A DNA stretch of 41,849 nucleotides from Pelagicoccus sp. (GTDB lineage Bacteria > Verrucomicrobiota > Verrucomicrobiia > Opitutales > Opitutaceae), in the NCBI GenBank assembly GCA_028284635.1, contig JANQRJ010000078.1:1-41849 (forward strand), read 5' to 3'. Positions 34,001 through 41,753 of this stretch are shown here, one piece after another. The notes beneath the pieces are model-generated. The model did no database searches and was not told the origin of the DNA. It saw only the letters and a list, made by a program, of their open reading frames with translations. A program made the translations under genes and the position numbers. Position 1 is the first letter of the stretch. Every line of letters starts with the position of its first letter.

Positions 34001-35964
34001 AAACGATGCTCATGGACAAGTCCGTCTACCAGTCCATGAGCTGCGGCGACGGAGCCTGCACTGGCTGCGGCGAGAAATCGGTGCTCCACATTTTCACCAG
34101 CACCATCACCGCCCTCATGCAGGGCCGCGTCAAAAAGCACGTCGAATACCTCGACGAACTCATTGGCCGCGTCGAGACCCACCTCAAAGCCAAGCTTGCC
34201 GACACGGTGAACGTCGCCGACCCAAGCGCCATCAAAGCTGTCGTCGAGCGCAGTCAAGACAAGGACCTGAAGCTCTCCGACTTGGCGAACGCCCTGGACG
34301 AAGGCCAGGCAGGCTCGCCGCTCGACCAAGAGTGGCTCACCTGGATGAGCGACATCCTAGCCAAGCTGAAGGACCTGAAATGGCGCTACGAGGAAGGCAC
34401 CACTAAAACCGGCCGGGCCAACATGGGCTTCATGAACGCCACCGGATGCTCCTCCATCTACGGATCGTCGTTCCCCTACAATCCCTATCCATTCCCCTGG
34501 TCGAACCACCTCTTCCAAGACGCCGCTTCCGTTTCCCTCGGTCTCTTCGAAGGCCACATGCGCAGCATGGGGGAAGGCTTCAAGGCCATCCGCATGGCCG
34601 AGTCCGAATTGGCAGGCGAACAGGACTTCAAGAAAATCGAAGCCGATCTGCAGTACTTCAACTGGGAGGCCTTCACCGACGAGGAATACCTGCTCAGCCC
34701 GCCGGTCGTGGCAGTCGGCGGAGACGGGGCGATGTTCGACATCGGCTTCCAAAACGTCTCCCGCGCCCTCATGTCAGGACGTCCCATCAAGATCTTCGTC
34801 CTCGATACCCAAGTGTATTCAAATACTGGAGGCCAAGCCTGTACCTCCGGCTACATCGGACAGGTTTCCGACATGGCTCCCTACGGAAAGGCTTGGAAAG
34901 GCAAGACCGAGGTTCGCAAGGAGATGGCCCTCATCGGAGCCGCTCACCGCACGGCATTCATCCTGCAAGGCAGCCTCGCCAACTACACGCACCTCATCGA
35001 AGGCTACATCGACGGCATCAACTCCCGCCGCCCCGCCCTATTCAGCATATACTCGGTCTGCCAGCCCGAACACGGCGTATCGGACGATGCCACCATGTTC
35101 CGCAGCAAAATGGCCCTCGAATCGCGAGCGTATCCACTTTTCCGATTCGATCCCGATGCAGGCGAATCCTGGGAAGAGTGCATAGACATGGAAGGCAACC
35201 CCTCCATGGAGGACGACTGGCCCGTCTACAAGCTCGAGTACCAAGACGACGACGGCAACCAGCAGACCATGGAGATGCCCATGACCTTCGCCGACTTCGC
35301 GGTGGGCGAAGCGCGCTTCCGCAAGCACTTCCGCGTCGCGCCCGCCGACACTTGGAACGATAACATGGTGCCGCTCTCCGAGTTCATCGACATGGAGGAA
35401 GACGACCGCGAAGGCCTCTTCCCCTACATCTGGTCGGTCGATCGCAAGAACCGCCTCATGCGCGTCCTCGTGGCCGAAGAGCTGGTGCGCTCCACCGAAG
35501 AGCGCCGGGACTACTGGCGTACGCTCAAGGGACTCGCGGGACTCTCTGGCAAGGTAGATCCGGAAGCGATCGCCGCTCAGGTCCGTGGCGAAACCGCTCA
35601 AAAGCTGGCCCAGGGGCTCATGTCCATGCTCGCCGGCGACGGAAGCGCCTCCCTGCCGATCGATCTTCCAAGCGAACCCAACGGATCCGCGGCACCCGCG
35701 GCCACCGCCACTGGCTTCGAGCCCGCTTGGATCGACCGGAACGAATGCACCGCTTGCGACGAATGCATAAACATCAACTCGAAGATCTTCAAGTACGACG
35801 AAGACAAGAAGGCCTTCGTCGACGATCCTCGCGGCGGACCCTACAAGGACATCGTGCGGGCCGCAGAGAAATGCACCGCCCAGTGCATCAACCCAGGCAC
35901 TCCCGCCAACCCCGACGAAAAAGGACTCGATAAGCTGATCAAGCGCGCCGCCAAATTCCAATAG
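31048..35964 (+). CDS. Giant pyruvate:ferredoxin oxidoreductase with fused ferredoxin
   Basis: A 1638-residue single-chain 2-oxoacid oxidoreductase; typical homodimeric PFORs have about 1200. The start has the YPITPSTQMGEYW motif. The middle has the gamma domain (MHSVGGWGAITTGKNLA). Two ferredoxin motifs follow (Cys786/789/792/796 and Cys926/929/932/936), about 130 residues apart, more than usual. The TPP domain has CTGCGEKS (Cys1004/1007), an extra segment of about 95 residues, NATGCSSIYG, GGDGAMFDIG and YSNTGGQACTSG. The extra C-terminus ends in another ferredoxin domain (Cys1567/1570/1573, Cys1609/1613). It should oxidise pyruvate to acetyl-CoA and CO2. Located inside the rnf operon, so its electrons likely go to Rnf. 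Confidence 0.9.
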   Translation: MVSTKSSVKYPGIPAAMDGNTVVIMCERESSDAAGAYPITPSTQMGEYWAEETAKGHINISGHPLIFIEPEGEHAAAGVTAGMSMTGLRASNFSSGQGIAYMHESLYGAVGKRLPYILNVGCRAITKTTLNVHAGHDDYHLMDDTGFFQVLGKNGQAAADLNIISRKIAELSLTPGAVGQDGFLTTHLIETLLVPERGLIEEYLGRPDDLIDTPTPAQRILYGEKRRRVPMVWDVDNPVLSGSAQNQDAYMQSVAAQRPYFFEHISAITDQCMAEFAALTGREYKRVSTYRCEDADYLVLAQGSIQGTAEAVADYLREARGVKVGVVDLTMFRPFPGDLLGDIIKGRKGIVIPERTDQPLAEDLPVIREVRAVISKCLENGLSKKGKEAYPDYATYSKQGDAPPLYSCSFGLGSRDLQPEAIIGAIENMLPDGAQKKFFYLSIDFLYNKPSPKNQIHQERLLEAYPDIAELAVKGSENPNLLPKGAVTVRMHSVGGWGAITTGKNLAITLNELLGYHIKANPKYGSEKKGQPTTYYLSAAPEPIRINCEYHFVDTVLSPDPNVFSHSNPLFGLKKGGTFIIQSDLDSPEAVWQSFPVHSQKYILDNQIKVVYLDAFKIAREEATDPELQFRMQGIAFQGAFFAASNLMETANFTEEGLFKAIHEQIERKFGSKGARVVEDNIRVVRRGFDEIVSLQEMEVSAPQKAAPRKETDLPLMLKRTPASDDPKTDTHRFWEQTGSFYLGGRPNDHVADPFSALALIPANTGLYRNMTQIRFRHPVWHPEKCTACSDCFTVCPDSAIPGLACSVSAAFETTIKRVVKQGHQVKHLHKAVRVVEKKLRAATNAINGSREDASIATAPLIVDAISDTIAEATEDKEALIQEFEWFRESLGDFKFAFTKPYYDQREKKQPGSGGLYAITINPYTCKGCMLCVDVCDDGALTTIEQTSESVSKLESEWDYWLDLPTTPKDFMRIDDIDEKVGALETMLMDKSVYQSMSCGDGACTGCGEKSVLHIFTSTITALMQGRVKKHVEYLDELIGRVETHLKAKLADTVNVADPSAIKAVVERSQDKDLKLSDLANALDEGQAGSPLDQEWLTWMSDILAKLKDLKWRYEEGTTKTGRANMGFMNATGCSSIYGSSFPYNPYPFPWSNHLFQDAASVSLGLFEGHMRSMGEGFKAIRMAESELAGEQDFKKIEADLQYFNWEAFTDEEYLLSPPVVAVGGDGAMFDIGFQNVSRALMSGRPIKIFVLDTQVYSNTGGQACTSGYIGQVSDMAPYGKAWKGKTEVRKEMALIGAAHRTAFILQGSLANYTHLIEGYIDGINSRRPALFSIYSVCQPEHGVSDDATMFRSKMALESRAYPLFRFDPDAGESWEECIDMEGNPSMEDDWPVYKLEYQDDDGNQQTMEMPMTFADFAVGEARFRKHFRVAPADTWNDNMVPLSEFIDMEEDDREGLFPYIWSVDRKNRLMRVLVAEELVRSTEERRDYWRTLKGLAGLSGKVDPEAIAAQVRGETAQKLAQGLMSMLAGDGSASLPIDLPSEPNGSAAPAATATGFEPAWIDRNECTACDECININSKIFKYDEDKKAFVDDPRGGPYKDIVRAAEKCTAQCINPGTPANPDEKGLDKLIKRAAKFQ

Positions 35965-36004
35965 CGGGCCGCGTACCATGAAAGCGAATACAATAAGAAA
36001 TCCG

Positions 36005-36118
36005 AAGGGGAGCGCCCGCGTCTCGCGGGCTCGCTTGGGCGTCTCGCCCAAGCGACTCAGGTCAGATCGCTTGAGGCGAGACGCCTCAAGCAGCCCGCGA
36101 GACGCGGGCGCTCCCCTT
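36005..36118. repeat. Four-hairpin REP cluster, GGAG-GCCCGCG family, within the rnf operon
   Basis: Outer 27-bp arms (36005-36031 and 36092-36118) are perfectly complementary, and each also folds alone as GCCCGCG-TCT-CGCGGGC preceded by GGAG. Inside are two more hairpins: CGCTTGGGCG-TCT-CGCCCAAGCG (36032-36054) and GCTTGAGGCG-AGA-CGCCTCAAGC (36069-36091). It fills the gap between the pyruvate oxidoreductase and rnfC. In RNA it would be very stable and may set differential stability of the operon's two halves. Confidence 0.85.
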
Positions 36119-36135
36119 ATTATATAAGCCCATCC

Positions 36136-37506
36136 ATGCTCGGATTCCTCTCCAGTTTCGGCAAACGCGACACCTTTCCTCATGGGATTCATCCGGATGA
36201 GAACAAAGGGCTGACCGCTCATATCCCGATCCGACGCCTGCCCTTCGCCCCGCAGCTTGTCCTGCCGCTCTCCCAGCATTTTGGAGCGCCTTCCGAGCCC
36301 ATCGCGCACCCAGGACAAGAGGTCGTGCGCGGCGAGCCCATCGCCACCGCGAAAGGATTCATGTCCGTGCCCCTGCACGCGCCGGCGACGGGCAAAATCA
36401 AGGGGATCGAGCTCATGCCTACCGCCAAGGGCCCAAGAACTCCCGCCATCTTGCTGGACGTCTATCCAGGCGACAGCCAGGAAGTGCGCTACGAGGCTGA
36501 GCGAGACGTCGATCAAATGACCCAGCAGGAGATCGTGCAAGCCGTGCAGGACACCGGCCTCGTCGGTCTCGGCGGAGCCGCGTTTCCAACGCACGTCAAG
36601 CTATCCCCGCCCAAGGAACATTCGGTTCACACCGTCTTGATCAACGGCTGCGAATGCGAACCCTTCCTCACTACCGACCACCGCGTCATGCTCGAGCAAA
36701 CCGAGGAGCTGATCACGGGCACGCGGATCCTGATGAAAGCGCTAGGCGCAACCAAGGCCATCATCGCCACAGAGGACAACAAGCTGGACGCGGTCGAGGC
36801 AATCCAAGCCGCCCTGCCGCAAGGCTCTCCCATCGAGGCCCGAGCCGTGCAAACCAAGTACCCGCAAGGCGCCGAAAAGATGCTGGCCAAAGCCCTGCTC
36901 GGGCTCGAGATACCCTCCGGCGGATACCCGTCATCCGTGGGCGTAGGCGTCTTCAACGCCGCCTCGACTGCTGAGCTAGGCGCCCTGCTTCCCCTTAGCC
37001 AAGGGGTTATCGAGCGGGTCGTCACCGTAACCGGCCCAGGTATCGAAAAACGCGGCAACTACATGGTGCCCATCGGCACGCCGATTCGCTTCATCCTGGA
37101 GCGCCTCGGGTTTCGCGGCGACGCGAGCTGCCTGATCATGGGAGGACCCATGATGGGCAACTCCGTCTCCTCGCTCGACGTGCCGATCACCAAAGGCTGT
37201 GGCGGACTGCTCGTATTGACGGAGTCGATACTCGAATCCCAGCTGGAGCAGAAGGTCTACCCCTGCATCAGCTGCGGCCAGTGCCTGGAAGCCTGCCCCA
37301 TGCTTTTGAATCCCTCTCAACTCGGAAAGCTGGCTAACAAGCACCGCTACGAAGAGATGCAAAGCGACTTCCACCTAAACGACTGCTTCGAGTGCGGCTG
37401 CTGCAGCTACGTCTGCCCAAGCGGCATTCCCCTCGTCCAATACTTTCGCATAGCGAAGTCGAGCAACCGCGAAAAAGCCATGCGGGAAAGGGCCAAGGCT
37501 TCATGA
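36136..37506 (+). CDS. rnfC: Rnf complex subunit C
   Basis: A 456-residue peripheral subunit that binds NAD(H) and FMN and delivers electrons to NAD+. The N-terminal FPHGIHPDENK and VLPLSQHFGAPSEPI barrel-sandwich part is followed by the Rossmann-like NADH/FMN domain (DTGLVGLGGAAFPTHVKL, INGCECEPFLTTDHR), the SLBB part (YMVPIGTPIRFIL), and two C-terminal [4Fe-4S] motifs, CISCGQCLEACP and CFECGCCSYVCP. Length fits the family. It is the first gene after the four-hairpin repeat, and its stop overlaps the rnfD start (ATGA). Confidence 0.94.
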   Translation: MLGFLSSFGKRDTFPHGIHPDENKGLTAHIPIRRLPFAPQLVLPLSQHFGAPSEPIAHPGQEVVRGEPIATAKGFMSVPLHAPATGKIKGIELMPTAKGPRTPAILLDVYPGDSQEVRYEAERDVDQMTQQEIVQAVQDTGLVGLGGAAFPTHVKLSPPKEHSVHTVLINGCECEPFLTTDHRVMLEQTEELITGTRILMKALGATKAIIATEDNKLDAVEAIQAALPQGSPIEARAVQTKYPQGAEKMLAKALLGLEIPSGGYPSSVGVGVFNAASTAELGALLPLSQGVIERVVTVTGPGIEKRGNYMVPIGTPIRFILERLGFRGDASCLIMGGPMMGNSVSSLDVPITKGCGGLLVLTESILESQLEQKVYPCISCGQCLEACPMLLNPSQLGKLANKHRYEEMQSDFHLNDCFECGCCSYVCPSGIPLVQYFRIAKSSNREKAMRERAKAS

Positions 37507-38558
37507 GCGCGCCCGCCCAAAGCGTCACGCTGCGCACGTCCCCACACCTGAGGAGCGTGCCCGCAGTGCCCGACATCATGCGCAACGTAGTGTATGCGCT
37601 GATACCGATTTGCCTGTTTTCCGTCTACCAATTCGGCATCAGCGCGCTCGCTCTCCTACTGACCTGCACGCTTTCCTGCCTCGCCACCGAGCACGCCATC
37701 TGCCGCTTGTCCGGCAAAGGCAGCACCGTCAACGACTGGAGCGTCACTATCACCGGCCTCCTGCTAGCCCTGACCCTCCCTCCCGGATTTCCGCTCTGGA
37801 TGGCGGCAGTCGCCTCCATAGCCGGCGTCGGCATAGGCAAGATGTTCTTCGGCGGTCTCGGATACAACGTCATGAATCCAGCCCTCATCGGACGCGCCTT
37901 TGCCCAGGCCGCCTTCACCGTGCCCATGACCACTTGGGTGCCCTTCATGGCAGCAAACCGGTTTACCGATTTCATTCCCTCGACCCTGACTCTGCCCTTT
38001 TTACGTCCCGCCCCCATCGATGGATGGCTCGCATCGGCCAACGTCGACGGATTCACCGGAGCCACGCCCTTGGCGTTGATGAAATTCGAGCAAGTATCCA
38101 CTGATCCAGTACAGCTCCTAATTGGATCCACGGCTGGCTCCTCAGGCGAAGGCTCCGCTCTGCTCATCCTTCTGTGCGGACTCTATCTCGTCGTGCGAAA
38201 AATGATGGACGCGCGCATCGTCGTCAGCGTGCTGACCGTCGCCTTTCTTACTTCTGGGATCTTCTACCTCATGGCCCCAGACAAGTACCCCGGCCCGATC
38301 TTCATGCTGTGCTCGGGCGGACTTATGCTCGGGGCCGTCTTCATGGCGACCGATATGGTAGCCTCTCCCGTCACCTCGCTAGGCATCTGGATCTATGGGG
38401 GACTTATCGGATTCATCACCGTCATCATCCGACTCTTCGGAGGACTGAACGAAGGGATAATGTATGCCATCCTCCTCGCCAACGCCTGCTCCCCCCTGAT
38501 CACGACTGTCACCCAGCCACGTATCTACGGAGCTGTAAAACGGAAGGCCTCCTCATGA
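37503..38558 (+). CDS. rnfD: Rnf complex subunit D, FMN-carrying membrane subunit
   Basis: A 351-residue protein from the ATG overlapping the rnfC stop; longer open sequence upstream is inside rnfC. It shows RTSPHLRSV near the N-terminus, up to ten membrane helices, GYNVMNPALIGRAF and the flavinylation motif DGFTGATP with Thr188 as expected FMN acceptor. The end has YGGLIGFITVIIRLFGG and a segment EGIMYAILLANACSPLI. RnfD forms part of the ion-pumping path. Translation is coupled to rnfC and to rnfG by 4-bp overlaps. Confidence 0.95.
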   Translation: MSAPAQSVTLRTSPHLRSVPAVPDIMRNVVYALIPICLFSVYQFGISALALLLTCTLSCLATEHAICRLSGKGSTVNDWSVTITGLLLALTLPPGFPLWMAAVASIAGVGIGKMFFGGLGYNVMNPALIGRAFAQAAFTVPMTTWVPFMAANRFTDFIPSTLTLPFLRPAPIDGWLASANVDGFTGATPLALMKFEQVSTDPVQLLIGSTAGSSGEGSALLILLCGLYLVVRKMMDARIVVSVLTVAFLTSGIFYLMAPDKYPGPIFMLCSGGLMLGAVFMATDMVASPVTSLGIWIYGGLIGFITVIIRLFGGLNEGIMYAILLANACSPLITTVTQPRIYGAVKRKASS

Positions 38559-39256
38559 GCGGAAACGAAGCAGCCTCTCCTGCCCCTCCCGTCATGCCGA
38601 AGAGCAGCCGGTTGATCGCCGCTCTCGCCATCATCGCCATGGTCTCCGGTTTGCTCGTGGCTATGACCTTTCAAGTAACAGCCCCGCGCATTGCCCTGAA
38701 CAAGCAGCGAGCCCTCGAAAAAGCCATCTTCTCCGTGCTTCCCGACGCCTCCGTCCACGCAAACTTCTCGGCCAAAGACGGAGCGCTGGAGCCCTTGCCC
38801 GCCGACGCCTTCGCCGAAGCGAATCTGTTCGCCGGATACGACGAAGAAGGTCGGCTCGTAGGCATAGCGACCGAAGGCTCCGCCCGCGGCTATCAGGATG
38901 TCGTCCGCATCCTATACGCCTATTCGCCAGAGAGCGAGTGCATCGTCGGCATTACCGTCCTGCAAAGCTCGGAGACTCCCGGCATCGGAGACCAGGTCGA
39001 AAGCGATCCTGCCTTCCTGCAGAACTTCGATTGTCTCGACGCTAAGCTCGATGCGGAAAAATCCCGCCTCGCCCACGAGATCGTGACCGTCAAAAACGGC
39101 AAGAAAACGCAACCGTGGGAAATAGACGGCATCTCCGGGGCAACGATCACTTCCGTCGCTATAGGCGCCGCCCTCAACCAAAGCGCCCAAAGCATGCTGC
39201 CTCTAGTCCAAGCGAACCGCGATCTTCTCGCCGCCAAGGAAGGAGCTGACCAATGA
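38555..39256 (+). CDS. rnfG: Rnf complex subunit G, FMN-carrying periplasm-facing subunit
   Basis: A 233-residue protein from the ATG overlapping the rnfD stop. One N-terminal membrane helix (about 20-40) is followed by an FMN-binding domain with [31 protein letters not shown] and the flavinylation motif [13 protein letters not shown] acceptor Thr197. The FMN is added outside by ApbE, encoded in the same operon. Lengths and motifs are ordinary for RnfG. Confidence 0.95.
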   Translation: MSGNEAASPAPPVMPKSSRLIAALAIIAMVSGLLVAMTFQVTAPRIALNKQRALEKAIFSVLPDASVHANFSAKDGALEPLPADAFAEANLFAGYDEEGRLVGIATEGSARGYQDVVRILYAYSPESECIVGITVLQSSETPGIGDQVESDPAFLQNFDCLDAKLDAEKSRLAHEIVTVKNGKKTQPWEIDGISGATITSVAIGAALNQSAQSMLPLVQANRDLLAAKEGADQ

Positions 39257-39900
39257 GCCAAGATCCCCGAGCGCCCGCGGAGCTTTCATGGGAAACCCTC
39301 ACGCAGGGCGTCTGGAAAGAAAACCCGGTCTTCGTCATGCTGTTGGGCCTTTGCCCCGTGCTTGCGGTCACCAATACGGCCAGCAACGCGCTCGCCATGG
39401 GGCTGGCCACCACCTTCGTACTGTTGTGTTCGGGCGTATTGGTTTCCCTGTTACGCAAGCTGATTCCGAAACAGGTGCGCATCGCGTGCTATATCATCAT
39501 CATCGCAACCTTCGTCACCATAACCGACTACGCAATCCAGGCCATCAGTCTGGACATCTACAAAGCGCTAGGTGCCTTCATCCAGCTCATCGTAGTGAAT
39601 TGTGTGATACTCGGACGAGCCGAAGCCTACGCGTCGAAAAACAAAGTGGCCAATGCTTTCGTCAATGCCCTCGGCATGGGAATCGGCTTCACCCTCGCCC
39701 TGCTTTGCCTCGGCATCGTGCGCGAAGTGTTCGGATTCGGCACGCTATTCGGCATCGATCTATTCGGACCCAACTTCCAGCCATGGGCCGTTTTCGCCCT
39801 GCCCCCGGGCGGATTCTTCGTTCTCGCCTTCTGGCTATTCCTATTCGCCTACGTCCGCCAGCGACGCAACCCATCCAAGGAAGAAGAACATGCAGCCTGA
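39253..39900 (+). CDS. rnfE: Rnf complex subunit E
   Basis: A 215-residue integral membrane protein with six hydrophobic helices and the RnfE/NqrD signature segments: [59 protein letters not shown]. One of the cysteines in GLCPVLA and [10 protein letters not shown] helps hold the membrane [2Fe-2S] centre shared with RnfA. Its start overlaps the rnfG stop (ATGA) and its end overlaps the rnfA start by 11 bp. Confidence 0.95.
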   Translation: MSQDPRAPAELSWETLTQGVWKENPVFVMLLGLCPVLAVTNTASNALAMGLATTFVLLCSGVLVSLLRKLIPKQVRIACYIIIIATFVTITDYAIQAISLDIYKALGAFIQLIVVNCVILGRAEAYASKNKVANAFVNALGMGIGFTLALLCLGIVREVFGFGTLFGIDLFGPNFQPWAVFALPPGGFFVLAFWLFLFAYVRQRRNPSKEEEHAA

Positions 39901-40471
39901 TTCCCACGCCTTCATCTTTCTCAACGCGTTTTTGATAAACAACTTCGTGTTGGCCATGTTCCTGGGACTCTGCCCGTTCCTCGGCGTTTCGGGCAAGGTC
40001 AAGACCGCATGGAACATGGGCCTCGCCGTCGTATTCGTGATGCTCGTAAGCTCCATGTGCGCCTACGGCATCAATATCATTCTCGTCCGTTTCGAACTCG
40101 AGTTCCTGCGCCTCATATCCTATATAGCAGTCATCGCCTCCTCCGTGCAATTGGTCGAAATGTTCATCAAGAAATTCAGCCCCGCCCTCTTCCGCACCCT
40201 CGGCATATTCCTGCCGCTCATCACCACCAACTGCGCGATCCTCGGACTCGCCCTTTTCCAGACGAACCGCTCCTACGATTTCACGCAAAGCCTCGCCTTC
40301 AGCTTAGGCGCCGGCGCCGGGTTCGCCCTCGCCCTCGTCCTCATGGCCGGACTGCGCGAGAAGCTGGAACTCGCCGACATCCCCGATACCGTAACTCAAG
40401 CCGCCCTCAGCCTCATGCTCGCCGGTATGCTCTCCCTAAGCTTCATGGGCTTCGCCGGTCTCGGAGGGTAA
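39890..40471 (+). CDS. rnfA: Rnf complex subunit A
   Basis: A 193-residue integral membrane protein, the exact usual RnfA length, from the ATG at 39890; GGAAGAAGAA precedes it. It shows [40 protein letters not shown] and [16 protein letters not shown]. The cysteines in GLCPFLG and TTNCAILG match the RnfA/RnfE centre ligands. It has inverted topology relative to RnfE, and the pair form the core of the ion channel. A 41-bp gap with no clear hairpin leads to the small cysteine protein. Confidence 0.95.
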   Translation: MQPDSHAFIFLNAFLINNFVLAMFLGLCPFLGVSGKVKTAWNMGLAVVFVMLVSSMCAYGINIILVRFELEFLRLISYIAVIASSVQLVEMFIKKFSPALFRTLGIFLPLITTNCAILGLALFQTNRSYDFTQSLAFSLGAGAGFALALVLMAGLREKLELADIPDTVTQAALSLMLAGMLSLSFMGFAGLGG

Positions 40472-40512
40472 TGTAAACGAAGAATGAAGAACGAAGAATT
40501 TTATAGACCCAG

Positions 40513-40707
40513 ATGATCGTAAAACTTCTCGTATCTATTATTCTAATACTCGGACTTCTCTCCGGTTGGATCCTGGTACAGCATCTAGCTCGCACCTTCG
40601 CGGCTCGCCACCCCGAACTCGGTCCCGCCCGCGAGGAAGGCGGCAGCTGTCTCCTGTGCCTCTGCGGAAAAAACGGCAATTGCCCAAAGAAAAACAAGAC
40701 CCCCTAA
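40513..40707 (+). CDS. Small one-helix protein with four clustered cysteines, possible Rnf maturation factor
   Basis: A 64-residue protein: one N-terminal membrane helix (about 4-26) and a short soluble tail with Cys46, Cys49, Cys51 and Cys57 (SCLLCLCGKNGNC), followed by a basic end. The design (helix plus a Cys-rich tail, encoded with an Rnf/Nqr-type complex) recalls NqrM, which helps insert the iron centre between NqrD and NqrE; RnfE/RnfA hold the equivalent centre. The sequence itself is not clearly NqrM. The frame sits between rnfA and the reductase gene, same strand, with gaps of about 42 bp. It is most likely real; the function is inferred from layout. Confidence 0.72.
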   Translation: MIVKLLVSIILILGLLSGWILVQHLARTFAARHPELGPAREEGGSCLLCLCGKNGNCPKKNKTP

Positions 40708-40749
40708 CCCTCCAGCCCTCCCCACCTTCAGCCATCAGCCTTATAAACA

Positions 40750-41610
40750 ATGAAACTCGCAGAATACGACATCAGCCACCCCTTCACCGCGACGGTTATG
40801 AAATCCGAGCGTATCACCAACTCGAATACCGCAGAAGTTAGACATATCGACCTGAGCGTGCGGAACGAATCCTTCCATTTCATAGAAGGACAAAGCGTCG
40901 CCGTTCTCGCTCCAGGCTCCGAAGCCTTCGGCAACGAGCGGCACGTACGACTCTATTCGATCGCCAGCTCCCGCGAAGGTGAAGGCAGCAAGCCCGACGA
41001 AATTTCGCTCTGCGTCCGCCGCTGCTTCTATATCGATCCCGTCAGCGGAGAACGCTATCCTGGCCTCGCCTCCAACTACCTTTGCGATCTCAAACCAGGC
41101 GACACCATCGAAATGGCTGGTCCCTACGGAAGACACTTCATGCCCCCACGCGACTCCTCGCACAACCTGCTGATGATCGGCATCGGGACGGGCATCGCGC
41201 CGTTTCGGGCCTTCATGAAACACATCTACGAAGACCGCAAGGAATGGACAGGCAAAGTCAGGCTCTTTTACGGAGCCCGCACCGGGATGGACCTGCTCTA
41301 CCAAAACGAGCAGAACCAAGACCTGGCCAACTACTACGATCAAGACACTTTCAAGGCATTCGAGGCAGTCAGCCCACGCCCCCATTTCGACGAACCCGTC
41401 GACTTCGATCGCACCTTCGTCGACAATGTCGAAGAAGCCTGGTCCATGATAAAGGATCCCAATACCCATGTGTACATCTCCGGTATCAGCACGCTCGAGG
41501 AAGCTCTTGACCGAGCCTTCGCCAAGGCCGCCAGTTCCGCCGAGGCATGGGAAACTCTAAAAGCCAAGATTATCGAAGACGGCCGCTGGTCCACCCTTCT
41601 CTACGACTGA
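40750..41610 (+). CDS. Plant-type ferredoxin-NAD(P)+ reductase
   Basis: A 286-residue flavoprotein. FAD-binding motifs are RLYS (67-70) and CVRR (88-91), the latter in the spot typical of plant-type FNR. The nucleotide domain has IGIGTGIAPFRAFMKHIY (about 143-160), LFYGARTGMDLLYQNE and VYISG, and the chain ends TLLYD with a near-terminal Tyr that could stack on FAD. It exchanges electrons between ferredoxin-type carriers and NAD(P)H; NADP preference is typical for the family but cannot be read here with certainty. As last gene of the rnf operon, it may connect the same electron pool to NADPH. Confidence 0.87.
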   Translation: MKLAEYDISHPFTATVMKSERITNSNTAEVRHIDLSVRNESFHFIEGQSVAVLAPGSEAFGNERHVRLYSIASSREGEGSKPDEISLCVRRCFYIDPVSGERYPGLASNYLCDLKPGDTIEMAGPYGRHFMPPRDSSHNLLMIGIGTGIAPFRAFMKHIYEDRKEWTGKVRLFYGARTGMDLLYQNEQNQDLANYYDQDTFKAFEAVSPRPHFDEPVDFDRTFVDNVEEAWSMIKDPNTHVYISGISTLEEALDRAFAKAASSAEAWETLKAKIIEDGRWSTLLYD

Positions 41611-41642
41611 TAAGCGTTAAGAGAAAGTCCACTGGTGTTGTC

Positions 41643-41753
41643 GTAGCGCGGATCCCGCAGAGCGGGACCGCGTCCGCGTCGTGCAGGATCAAACGCCGTA
41701 GCCGCGTTCGTGAGAACGCGGGAAACCATTGCGGACGCCGGTCCCGCTCTGCG
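41643..41753. repeat. Composite REP cluster (GTAG-CGCGGATCC and GTAG-CCGCGTTC families), interrupted
   Basis: GTAG 41643-41646 with CGCGG-AT-CCCGC-AGA-GCGGG-A-CCGCG; then GTGCAGGATC (41681-41690); then a different REP, GTAG 41698-41701 with CCGCGTTC-GTGA-GAACGCGG; then the inverted partner of the first (GGTCCCGCTCTGCG, ending 41753). The partner is cut off before its GGATCC...CTAC by the miniature element that begins at 41754. It follows the reductase stop by 32 bp. Confidence 0.8.

Noticed and set aside
36005-36118. Possible CRISPR-like repeat array
   Set aside because: The repeats are inverted hairpins without equal-length unique spacers, and no cas gene is near.
35038-36594. 518-codon minus-strand open frame
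   Set aside because: It runs antisense to the pyruvate oxidoreductase, the four-hairpin repeat and rnfC, with no recognisable domain; the sense genes are certain.
40472-40512. Promoter for the small cysteine protein
   Set aside because: The short repeated GAAGAATGAAGAACGAAGAA stretch has no clear -35/-10 pair, so co-transcription with rnfA is simpler.
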